DNA of 7,939 nucleotides from an uncultured Christensenellaceae bacterium. GTDB lineage: Bacteria > Bacillota > Clostridia > Christensenellales > Borkfalkiaceae. The translations under genes and the position numbers were made by a program. The stretch lies in assembly GCA_910586825.1 (NCBI GenBank), contig CAJUJF010000031.1, positions 1-7,939 of the forward strand, given 5' to 3'. The notes under the pieces were generated by a model. It saw nothing but the letters and a program-made list of their open reading frames with translations. It had not been told where the DNA came from and searched no databases. This document shows, piece by piece, positions 1 through 6,133 of the stretch (the first letter of the stretch is position 1; each line of letters begins with the position of its first letter).

Positions 1-23
1 CTGGTTGTGATAATCTTGAACAT
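1..23 (-). CDS. Start of an unidentified minus-strand gene, cut by the window edge
   Basis: Read on the minus strand, a near-perfect Shine-Dalgarno (AAGGAGG, 36-30) precedes two consecutive ATG codons at 26 and 23. The second ATG has the better spacing (6 nt against 3), so I place the start at 23. Only seven codons remain (MFKIITT plus a partial codon), too few to name a product. The gene diverges from the truncated recombinase. No clear -35/-10 pair for it is visible in bases 27-120. The call rests only on the quality of the ribosome binding site. Confidence 0.4.
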
Positions 24-68
24 CATGCACCTCCTTCGATGACTTTGAGAATATAACATAACAAAAAA

Positions 69-110
69 CGCCGTATTCTTATTGTGGTATAATACCCGAT
101 AAATGCGGCG
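69..110. repeat. Imperfect inverted repeat at the recombinase breakpoint
   Basis: The arms CGCCGTATT (69-77) and AATGCGGCG (102-110) pair over 9 bp with one G-T wobble. Between them is a smaller palindrome, GGTATAATACC (86-96). The right arm coincides with the point where recombinase-like translation begins. The 42-bp size and imperfect dyad symmetry resemble a serine-integrase attachment site or an operator, but this is inference. It could also be chance. Confidence 0.4.
85..93 (+). promoter_or_regulatory. Possible extended -10 promoter element
   Basis: TGG directly followed by TATAAT (88-93) forms an extended -10 motif pointing into the recombinase remnant. No TTGACA-like -35 is found at 16-18 bp upstream (around 65-70). 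The hexamer lies inside the palindrome GGTATAATACC, so a bound repressor could occlude it. The call is weak without a -35. Confidence 0.25.
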
Positions 111-1405
111 TAAAGGTTTTATCGGCGTTAGAGCCAGTCAGCGACGACGAGGGCGGCGAACTGTACGAAATGTTCGTTGAGTGGAACGACGAGAAATACA
201 GCCAGCGGCTATCCGTCCGCATACGCGACGGCTTGACTACCAGCGTAGAAAACGGCACTTTCACGGGCGCACGGCTTATATACGGGTATAAACTCATTGA
301 CACCGACCGCACGGGCAAAAAAGGCACTATACATAAAGTCGCTATTGACGAGGAACAAGCCGAAATCGTCCGCTACATTTTCACGGAATACGCCAAAGGC
401 ACGGACAAAATCGAAATCGCAAACGCACTCAACGCAAAGGGCTTGCGTTTTAACGGAAAGCCGTTCAAAGGGCGCACGTTCGACAAGTGGTTGAGCAACC
501 CCAAGTACACGGGCGAATTTTACTTTGGCGAAAGGCTTTGCAAAAACACATACCCTGCTATCGTGGACAAATTACTGTTTGCAGACGTGCAAAAGCGGTT
601 AGCGCAAAACAAGATACTTGCAGGCGCAAATTCGGCGGTAGAGCCGTATTTACTCACGGGCAAAGCGTTTTGCGGACATTGCGGCACGGCTATGGTATCG
701 GACGGCGGCACGGGCAAGAGCGGCAAAAAGCATTATTATTACGCTTGCAAGCAAAAGAAAAAAGGCAAATGCGAAAAGGCGCGAGAGAACAAAGACACGC
801 TGGAAATGAGAGTTACCCAGCACGTTCAAGACTTTTTGAGCGACAAAAAGAACGCCGAGAAAGCCGCCGCAGATACTATCGCCTACTATGAGAAACGCAC
901 GGGCGACGACGGACTGAAAAGTATTGAAACGCGCATCGCCAAAACCCAGCAAGAAATCGAGGACTTGACAAACGCATTTATCGAGGCGCGGAACGCCTTG
1001 CTCCGTGCAAACATTGAAAAGAAAATGAACGAGTACGAAATACTATTGAATGACTTAAACGGGCAGAAATCGCAAATCAAGTTAGAGCGCGGACGCCAAG
1101 TTACCGCAAAAGACATACTGGCGTTTGTTGCGCAACTAATCAAGGGCGACCCAGCCGACAAGGACTACCAGCGGCAAATCATTGACAATCTTGTGTTTAT
1201 GGTGTATATTTATGACGACAAACATATCAAAGTGGTGAATTACTTTAATTTCGGCGTTGATAAGTCTATCGAGCGAGTACGACTTGACGAAACAAACGAG
1301 GTGCTGGAACGCTTGAAAGGTGTTCAAACTCAATCACCAATAGTCCACCAAATCAAAACCGATAAGAATCGTCAGCATTCTTGTCGGTTTTTTATATTAG
1401 CTTGA
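101..1405 (+). pseudogene. Large serine recombinase missing its catalytic N-terminus
   Basis: Large serine recombinases integrate, excise or invert mobile DNA using an N-terminal resolvase domain with the nucleophilic serine. Here that domain is almost wholly absent. The first possible start is ATG 170, yet the same frame already encodes family-typical sequence upstream (GVKVLSALEP, then GGELYE), with no ATG, GTG or TTG and a stop at 59-61. Counting from ATG 170, the rest is intact. The tail of the catalytic helix (EKYSQRLS) is followed by the recombinase domain (about 30-125, GYKL start) and a zinc ribbon with Cys168, Cys171, Cys193 and Cys201. A coiled coil follows at about 250-310, then the C-terminal segment. 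ATG 170 has no good ribosome binding site. I infer a 5'-truncated, catalytically dead remnant of an integrated element. A protein keeping only DNA-binding parts could still be made. Confidence 0.85.
1355..1393 (+). terminator. Intrinsic terminator inside the recombinase 3' end
   Basis: AAAACCGATAAGAAT (1355-1369) pairs with ATTCTTGTCGGTTTT (1377-1391), 15 bp with one G-T wobble and a 7-nt loop. Six T residues follow (1388-1393). It lies within the last codons of the recombinase frame, so the extreme C-terminus is encoded by the terminator itself. The A-run on the left arm also allows weak activity on the minus strand. Confidence 0.85.
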
Positions 1406-1430
1406 ACTTTTCTCATGCGTATGCTATAAT
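1402..1430 (+). promoter_or_regulatory. Strong sigma-A-type promoter of the DUF2310 gene
   Basis: TTGAAC (1402-1407), a 17-bp spacer and TATAAT (1425-1430), with TGC before the -10 giving an extended -10 element. Transcription should start near 1437, about 30 nt before ATG 1467. The -35 overlaps the recombinase stop codon (1403-1405) and sits just after the terminator, so the downstream gene is an independent transcription unit. Confidence 0.85.
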
Positions 1431-1466
1431 GGGTTGGCGGGGTGGATTTTGATTTCAGGTGGATGT

Positions 1467-2237
1467 ATGTTTGCTCAAAAGATAGAATTCAAATATTACA
1501 AAAATAAATTTCACGCAAACGACAGGAAAACGATAGAGCGTTTTATACAATGTTTGACAAATAACGGGCAGATCTTATCCGAGTATTCGCTCATTCAAAA
1601 TGAGAATAATTATGCGCTCTATGTGACGACGCCAAAAGTCGATTCTCTGGACCCGCGTTTTGACAGTATTTATGTAAAAAATGCCAGAGATGAGGTCAAC
1701 GAACGCTATTCCGTCGCGGCAACTTCAATCGGCGTAAATGTATATAGTCAAGAGTATTGTTCGTGTAAATCCCGCGATAGAATGGAAATGCAAACTTTTG
1801 CAAACGATTTGGACAGCGTGTTTACGTGTTGTACTTGCGGGAAACCGATCGCGTTATATGAACTGCCTTATCTTGACAGGCAAGACGACCATTACTGCAT
1901 CGTTAATTGGCAAGAGGAGTATAGCGCGACCGACACGTTATGGTTGAACAGTCTGAGCGACCGATTCACGGGCAATCAGCTTGTCAATATCGAATCCGCG
2001 CTCAATAAACACGGTAGAGAAATCGCCAATGAAATCGGAACGAAAACAGGGTGCAAGTGTTACTATAACGTTTTCGACGACTTAACGAAAAAAGTAAAAT
2101 TTATCAAAGTAAACGGTAAAATTGCAAGGATTTGTCCGTCTTGCGAAAAACCCATGAAGCGTATTGAATTTTTTGACGATTACGAGCGGTATGTTTGTGA
2201 CGCTTGCGGACTTTCGAGTAATTTAATGGAAAAGTAA
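1467..2237 (+). CDS. DUF2310-family zinc-ribbon protein
   Basis: This 256-residue protein resembles, from memory, the DUF2310 family, annotated as Zn-ribbon-containing and possibly nucleic-acid-binding. The true role is unknown and it is presumably cytoplasmic, since no signal peptide or membrane segment is seen. The N-terminal 90 residues are mixed alpha/beta. Cysteine clusters follow: CSC at 98-100, Cys121/122/124, and a C-terminal ribbon of CPSC (223-226) and CDAC (244-247). The middle block has family-like ALYELP, a Trp-rich stretch and SALNKHGREI (177-186). A frame-open TTG at 1434 would add 11 residues. I prefer ATG 1467 because AGGTGG (1457-1462) lies 4 nt upstream and the promoter start site falls too close to 1434. 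Codon use is AT-richer than in genes after 2660, so it may have arrived with the recombinase element. Family assignment is fairly confident; function is not. Confidence 0.8.
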   Translation: MFAQKIEFKYYKNKFHANDRKTIERFIQCLTNNGQILSEYSLIQNENNYALYVTTPKVDSLDPRFDSIYVKNARDEVNERYSVAATSIGVNVYSQEYCSCKSRDRMEMQTFANDLDSVFTCCTCGKPIALYELPYLDRQDDHYCIVNWQEEYSATDTLWLNSLSDRFTGNQLVNIESALNKHGREIANEIGTKTGCKCYYNVFDDLTKKVKFIKVNGKIARICPSCEKPMKRIEFFDDYERYVCDACGLSSNLMEK

Positions 2238-2280
2238 CGCCTGTTTGCGGAGTAAATCATTCGGAAGTTTGTCGTTTTTG

Positions 2281-2308
2281 CACGGCAGAAAGAGCGGATT
2301 CTGTCGTG
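2281..2308 (+). other. 10-bp hairpin downstream of the DUF2310 gene
   Basis: CACGGCAGAA (2281-2290) pairs with TTCTGTCGTG (2299-2308) with one G-T wobble and an 8-nt loop, starting 43 nt after the DUF2310 stop codon. No U-run follows on either strand, so it is not a standard intrinsic terminator. It may protect the 3' end of the mRNA or act as a weak or factor-assisted terminator. Confidence 0.4.
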
Positions 2309-2425
2309 AATGATGATCTTTCAATAAACGCGTTGCGGGCGATCCGGAATATGATGGATTGTCAGACAATCGTATACTTTTATGCGAATAAGATCGAAAA
2401 AGGCAAAAAAAGGAAGATTTTTTAA
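2306..2425 (+). CDS. Doubtful short ORF or gene remnant (39 aa)
   Basis: A GTG at 2306 opens a frame ending at TAA 2423-2425. The 39-residue peptide would run through SINALRAIRNM and DCQTIVYFYANK to a Lys/Arg-rich end. The same frame stays open upstream to about 2222 but has no better start there. No convincing ribosome binding site precedes GTG 2306 or the ATG pair at 2351. Composition is protein-like, with an amphipathic helix and a basic tail. It could be the 3' end of a decayed gene, or chance. I do not recognise the family. Confidence 0.18.
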   Translation: MNDDLSINALRAIRNMMDCQTIVYFYANKIEKGKKRKIF

Positions 2426-2464
2426 AAAATTAGAAGTTTTTTTGCAAAATAACGCAAAAGTATA
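2426..2464. other. AT-rich spacer
   Basis: A- and T-runs (for example TTTTTTT at about 2437-2443) without a GC-rich stem. There is no terminator by the usual criteria and no reading frame. It may act as an UP-element-like AT-rich stretch ahead of the promoter at 2465. Confidence 0.3.
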
Positions 2465-2494
2465 TTGATTTTTTATATGGGAAAGTGGTACAAT
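2465..2494 (+). promoter_or_regulatory. Promoter of the Glu/Arg-rich membrane protein gene
   Basis: TTGATT (2465-2470), an 18-bp spacer and TACAAT (2489-2494), preceded by AT-rich DNA. The predicted start near 2501 leaves a leader of about 160 nt before ATG 2660. That is long enough to hold regulatory structure. Confidence 0.65.
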
Positions 2495-2518
2495 AAAAAT
2501 GTATTGATATGAGTTTTT

Positions 2519-2604
2519 CGGGAAATGCTAATTGATAGCAGAGAGTCGGTACCGAAATCCCGTACGAAGAGGGGCGGCACAGGATGCGGCGCCTTTCAGT
2601 CGTA
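2519..2604 (+). promoter_or_regulatory. Structured leader RNA with two adjacent stem domains
   Basis: Domain 1 is closed by CGGGA (2519-2523) with TCCCG (2558-2562). It encloses the hairpin TGCTA/TAGCA (2526-2540) and the palindrome TCGGTACCGA (2546-2555), giving a three-way-junction shape. Domain 2 abuts it: TACGA (2563-2567) pairs with TCGTA (2600-2604) and encloses AGGGGCG/CGCCTTT (two G-T wobbles). An alternative pairing of ACCGA and CCCG (2551-2562) with CGGG and TCGGT (about 2615-2625) would disrupt domain 1, as expected of a switch. I could not match it to a riboswitch or T-box class I know. Pairings are by eye, with no energy calculation. Confidence 0.4.
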
Positions 2605-2659
2605 AAGCGGATAGCGGGTATCGGTTCCGGAAATTGCCGCGCCTGCGGGAGGACGAAAT

Positions 2660-3835
2660 ATGACGTATTACAATTTAATCCTCTCCAATTTATTGGTATT
2701 CTTGTTTGAGAATCAGATCTGGACGTATGCGGCGTTCGGATTTATCGGCGTGGCGGTAATCGGATTGATCGTAGTGATCGCCGCGGTCAGCGCCAGAAAA
2801 AAATCGTTGAAGAATGTGGATAACGCTTCGCGGGAGTGGAAAGCAGGCGCAAAGAACCGCAGAGCGAATGCGGAAGCGAAATCCGAACGGGCGCTTCGCC
2901 GCGAGCAGGAGCGTTTGGAAAAACTGAAAGAAGAGGCGCGGCAACAGGAACTCCGCCAACGGGAGGAGGAACGCAAGGAAGCCGCCCGCCTGAAAGAAGA
3001 AGAGCGGCAGGAGGCCGCCCGTCAGCGTGAAGAGGAACGCCGTCAGCGCGAAGAAGAACGGATGGAGGCGCTTCGCCAGAAAGAGGAAGAGCGAAAAGAA
3101 GAACAGCGCCGCCGCGAAGAAGAGCGCCAGATGCGCCGCGAGGAAGAGGAACGCCGCCGCGAAGATGAACGCGAACGGCGAGAGGAAGAACGGAGAAGAC
3201 GGGAGGAGGAGCGCGAACGGAACAATTCCGTCGTGTATCAGCAGATTGCCGCGGCGGCACAACCGGGTTATGCCGCGCCGCCTGCGCCGCCCGCAAATCC
3301 TTACGGTTCCGTCGGATACGGCGCAAATCCTTACGCCGCGCCGCTTTCGAATCCGTATGCGGCGCCGACGATGGTCAATCCATACGCGAATCCCTACGGC
3401 GCACCGATGCAGCCCGCTTTTCAACAGCCCATGCAACCGATGCAACCGGTTTACCAGCAACCCGTGCAGTCCGTTTACCAACAGCCGGTACAGGCCTTGC
3501 CGCCGCAGAAAAACGATCAGCCGGTGATCGTCGTTCAGCAGAAAGCGGACAAGAGGTCGGGATGGGATGCGGACGATCTTCTCAGCGAAATCGCGCGCGA
3601 CCGTGCGGACGATCGCAGACAGCTTGAAATCGAAGAGAAAGAGCGCCAACGCAGACAGCGGGAAATCGAAGAGAAGATGTTCAAAGCGCGCAGTCGCAGT
3701 ACGGATTACAGCATGCGACCTTTGCAGCCGCCGTATATCCCGCCGCCCGCAACGCCCAGCTACGATCCGATGCCGAAAAAGCCGTATAGGCCTTCGATCG
3801 ACGTTGACGACGATTACGAGGACGACGATTATTGA
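2660..3835 (+). CDS. Single-pass membrane protein with long Glu/Arg helix and NPY/QP repeats
   Basis: I do not recognise a family for this 391-residue protein. Residues 22-44 form one hydrophobic membrane segment followed by RKK, which predicts the C-terminal bulk in the cytoplasm. Residues 57-188 are almost only Glu, Arg, Lys, Gln and Ala. EEER recurs at 102, 113, 124, 131, 142, 153, 162, 175 and 182, mostly 11-residue steps, fitting a coiled coil or a stable single alpha-helix. Then come a disordered Ala/Pro stretch, five NPY motifs (213-246), MQP and YQQPVQ repeats (250-279), a second charged helix (about 300-345), a Pro-rich part and an acidic tail (380-391). ATG 2660 has GGGAGG (2647-2652) 7 nt upstream. 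It appears monocistronic, with its own promoter and terminator. A scaffold or linker between membrane and a cytoplasmic partner is possible, but this is a guess from architecture. Confidence 0.85.
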   Translation: MTYYNLILSNLLVFLFENQIWTYAAFGFIGVAVIGLIVVIAAVSARKKSLKNVDNASREWKAGAKNRRANAEAKSERALRREQERLEKLKEEARQQELRQREEERKEAARLKEEERQEAARQREEERRQREEERMEALRQKEEERKEEQRRREEERQMRREEEERRREDERERREEERRRREEERERNNSVVYQQIAAAAQPGYAAPPAPPANPYGSVGYGANPYAAPLSNPYAAPTMVNPYANPYGAPMQPAFQQPMQPMQPVYQQPVQSVYQQPVQALPPQKNDQPVIVVQQKADKRSGWDADDLLSEIARDRADDRRQLEIEEKERQRRQREIEEKMFKARSRSTDYSMRPLQPPYIPPPATPSYDPMPKKPYRPSIDVDDDYEDDDY

Positions 3836-3842
3836 GATGGCG

Positions 3843-3875
3843 AACGCCCGATCCGAGAAAGGATCGGGCGTTTTT
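3843..3875 (+). terminator. Intrinsic terminator of the membrane protein gene
   Basis: AACGCCCGATCC (3843-3854) pairs perfectly with GGATCGGGCGTT (3861-3872) across a GAGAAA loop. TTTTT follows at 3871-3875. It starts 8 nt after the stop codon. Confidence 0.93.
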
Positions 3876-3881
3876 ATCGGC

Positions 3882-3918
3882 AAAAACAAGCCGTCGGCAT
3901 GATTGCCGACGGCTTGTT
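3882..3918 (-). terminator. Intrinsic terminator of the uraA-upp operon
   Basis: AACAAGCCGTCGGC (3885-3898) and GCCGACGGCTTGTT (3905-3918) form a perfect 14-bp stem with a 6-nt loop. Read on the minus strand it is followed by TTTTT (complement of 3882-3886), 10 nt after the upp stop codon. On the plus strand a broken T-run (TTGATTTT) follows, so it can also back up the terminator at 3843. Confidence 0.9.
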
Positions 3919-3927
3919 GATTTTCTG

Positions 3928-4566
3928 TTATTTGGTGCCGAACAGACGGTCGCCCGCGTCGCCGAGTCCGGGCAGAATATATCCGTTCTCGTTGAGCTGA
4001 CGGTCGAGCGTGGAGACGTAAACGGGTACGTCGGGATGCGTTTCCGCGACTTTCGAAACGCCCTCCGGCGCGCCGATGATCGCCATGAATTTAATGTTTT
4101 TACAGCCGCGCTTTTTCAAGGCGTCCAATGCGTCGCAAGCCGACCCGCCCGTCGCCAACATGGGGTCGATCAAAAATACCGTCTTGTGTTCGATTCCCGT
4201 CGGCAGTTTGCAGTAATATTCCTGCGGTTGTAACGTTTCTTCGTCTCGGTACATGCCGATATGACCCACTCGTGCCGTAGGGAATACTTTATGCACGCCG
4301 TTTACCATTCCGAGTCCCGCGCGCAGAATGGGTACGATCGCGACGCTTTCGTCGGGAACCTTGTATTGCGTGGTGGTTTCGAGTGGCGTGTCCACCTGTA
4401 CGGGAACGAGTTTTACGTCCCGCATGCTTTCGTAGGTCATCATCGTCGTGATTTCTTCTACGAGTTCGCGGAATTCTTTCATGCCCGTTTTTTTGTCGCG
4501 CAGGATCGCAACTTTGTGTTTGATAAGCGGATGGTCGAAAATAAATACGTTCGGATAGTTTTTCAC
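3928..4566 (-). CDS. upp: Uracil phosphoribosyltransferase
   Basis: This cytoplasmic pyrimidine-salvage enzyme makes UMP and pyrophosphate from uracil and PRPP. The product has 212 residues, close to the usual 208-210. Diagnostic motifs are the PRPP loop DPMLATGGS (134-142), the conserved ILRAGLGM stretch (80-87) and the C-terminal uracil-binding GYILPGLGDAGDRLFGTK (195-212). An upstream ATG in frame would add about 31 Arg/Lys-rich residues overlapping uraA, which the family does not have. I place the start at GTG 4566, giving MKNYPNVFIF, with GGAGG 9 nt upstream inside the end of uraA. One base separates the uraA stop (4570-4568) from this start, so translation is probably coupled. It is the last gene of the operon. 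No anomaly is seen in the catalytic motifs. Confidence 0.96.
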   Translation of the reverse strand: MKNYPNVFIFDHPLIKHKVAILRDKKTGMKEFRELVEEITTMMTYESMRDVKLVPVQVDTPLETTTQYKVPDESVAIVPILRAGLGMVNGVHKVFPTARVGHIGMYRDEETLQPQEYYCKLPTGIEHKTVFLIDPMLATGGSACDALDALKKRGCKNIKFMAIIGAPEGVSKVAETHPDVPVYVSTLDRQLNENGYILPGLGDAGDRLFGTK

Positions 4567-4567
4567 G

Positions 4568-6106
4568 TCACGCTTCCTCCGTGAAAGATTTTTCTTGCGG
4601 TGCTTCTGCGTCCGGAACTGCCGTTTCCGTCGTTTCCGTAACGTCCGGTTGTTCCGCAAGGGGTTGCGCGGGCGTTTGCTTGTTCTTTTTGCCGTGAATG
4701 TTTACGAGCAGATTGGTGAGAATACCGAGGATCAGCGCGCAGGCAACTTCCGTGACCGTGACTTCTCCGAATTTCAACACCATGCCGCCGACGCCTGCGA
4801 TGAGGATTACGGAGACGACGAACAGATTCTTATTGTCGCCGAGGTCTACGCTCTGGATCATTTTCAAGCCCGAGACGGCGATGAAGCCGTAAAGCGCGAT
4901 GCATACGCCGCCCATGACGCAGGAGGGGATCGTTGCAAGGAAGGTGATGAAGGGGGCGAAGAACGAAATTGCGATCGCCATGAGCGCGGTCACGAAAATC
5001 GTTGCGACGGACGCGTTTCCGGAGATCGCCACGCAACCGACCGATTCGCCGTATGTGGTGTTGGGGCAGCCGCCGAAGACTGCGCCGGCGATCGAACCCA
5101 CGCCGTCGCCAAGGAGCGTTCTCGAAAGCCCGGGATCTTTTAACAGATCGGTTTCGATGATCGAAGAGATGTTCTTATGGTCTGCAATGTGTTCCGCGAA
5201 TACGACGAACGCAACGGGGATATACGCGACGGCGATGGTTCCGAAATATGCGCCGTAACTGCTGATTTTACCGAGTCCGTAATCGTTAGAGAAGAGTTTT
5301 ACAAAGGTGTAATCTTCCCAGAACGCCCAGTTCATCGATTGAAACTTCGTAAAGTCGATGACTTTTAAGACGTCCGCATGCGCCGCGTATCCGATTCCGG
5401 TAAAGATCGCGGCGACGGCGTAACCCGCCAGAATGCCGATGATGAAGGGTATCATTTTCAGCATCTTTTTGCCGTAAACCGAACAGACGATCGTGACGGC
5501 GAGCGTGACGATCCCGCAGAGCAGAGCGATGTAAGGCGAGCATACCATTTGCTGAACGACGATTTGGCTCGTTTCGCCCGTCACCGCGTCGACGATCCAC
5601 TGTTCGACGCCGACAGTGACGTTGCCCTTCATCAGATCGCCGATCGCGTTGCCCGCAAGCGACAGTCCGATGATCGCGACGGTGGGCCCGATCACGACCG
5701 CGGGCATGATCTTGTCGATCCATTTGACGCCCGCGAATTTGACGGCGACGGCGATGATCACATAGACGATTCCGGCGAAGATCGCGCCGATCAGGAGACC
5801 GAGATAGCCGAGCGACATCGATACGCCGCCTGCGAACGCCGCCGCCATGGATCCGAGAAAGCCAAACGAGCTTCCGAGGAATACGGGGCTTTTAAACTTC
5901 GTGAACAGCAGATAAACCAGCGTTCCGACGCCCGCGCCGAACAGCGCCGCCGAGGTGGACATCGCGCCTTGTCCTTCCGTCATACTGCCGCTGACGATGA
6001 TGGGGACCGCAATGGTCGCGGCAAGAATCGCGAGCAGTTGTTGCAGGGAAAACAGGAGCAAGCGTCCCGTTTTCGGCTTGTCTTTTACGCCGTAAGTCAA
6101 CTTCAT
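4568..6106 (-). CDS. uraA: Uracil permease (uracil:H+ symporter, NCS2 family)
   Basis: This polytopic inner-membrane transporter brings uracil into the cell, driven by protons. The downstream upp product then traps it as UMP. At 512 residues it is longer than E. coli UraA (about 429). The extra length lies in hydrophilic loops at about 155-190 and 243-287, plus a Pro/Glu/Thr-rich tail (473-512). Family motifs are present: FAEHIADH with Glu305, and GGCPNTTYGES (345-355) with Glu354, the positions of the substrate- and proton-handling glutamates in UraA. The start ATG 6106 has AGAGG (6120-6116) 9 nt upstream and opens the expected MKLTYGVKDKP. A xanthine or other NCS2 substrate is less likely, given the adjacent upp and the NTTYGE motif. 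Its promoter and a leader hairpin lie at 6134-6216. Confidence 0.95.
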   Translation of the reverse strand: MKLTYGVKDKPKTGRLLLFSLQQLLAILAATIAVPIIVSGSMTEGQGAMSTSAALFGAGVGTLVYLLFTKFKSPVFLGSSFGFLGSMAAAFAGGVSMSLGYLGLLIGAIFAGIVYVIIAVAVKFAGVKWIDKIMPAVVIGPTVAIIGLSLAGNAIGDLMKGNVTVGVEQWIVDAVTGETSQIVVQQMVCSPYIALLCGIVTLAVTIVCSVYGKKMLKMIPFIIGILAGYAVAAIFTGIGYAAHADVLKVIDFTKFQSMNWAFWEDYTFVKLFSNDYGLGKISSYGAYFGTIAVAYIPVAFVVFAEHIADHKNISSIIETDLLKDPGLSRTLLGDGVGSIAGAVFGGCPNTTYGESVGCVAISGNASVATIFVTALMAIAISFFAPFITFLATIPSCVMGGVCIALYGFIAVSGLKMIQSVDLGDNKNLFVVSVILIAGVGGMVLKFGEVTVTEVACALILGILTNLLVNIHGKKNKQTPAQPLAEQPDVTETTETAVPDAEAPQEKSFTEEA

Positions 6107-6133
6107 GGTACAAATCCTCTCTTTGGTATATTT

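Noticed and set aside
1434..1466. TTG 1434 as start of the DUF2310 protein
   Set aside because: It lies only a few bases from the promoter -10 (predicted start about 1437), so the mRNA would not contain a usable ribosome binding site. ATG 1467 has one.
2351..2371. GATTGT/ACAATC inverted repeat (2357-2371)
   Set aside because: Six AT-rich base pairs with a 3-nt loop and no T-run or context; likely chance.
2583..2710. Small plus-strand ORF (42 codons, ATG 2583) overlapping the start of the membrane protein gene
   Set aside because: The ribosome binding site is poorly spaced, the frame runs out of phase into the next gene, and the region is better explained as structured leader.
2690..3889. 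399-codon minus-strand open frame opposite the Glu/Arg-rich membrane protein gene
   Set aside because: It is the antisense of GAA/GAG- and CGC-rich codons, giving a Phe/Leu/Arg-rich product without a domain. The plus-strand gene has a promoter, ribosome binding site, membrane segment and terminator.
4567..4659. Upstream ATG extension of upp adding about 31 residues
   Set aside because: The extension is Arg/Lys-rich, overlaps the end of uraA in another frame and is absent from the family. GTG 4566 has a well-placed ribosome binding site.
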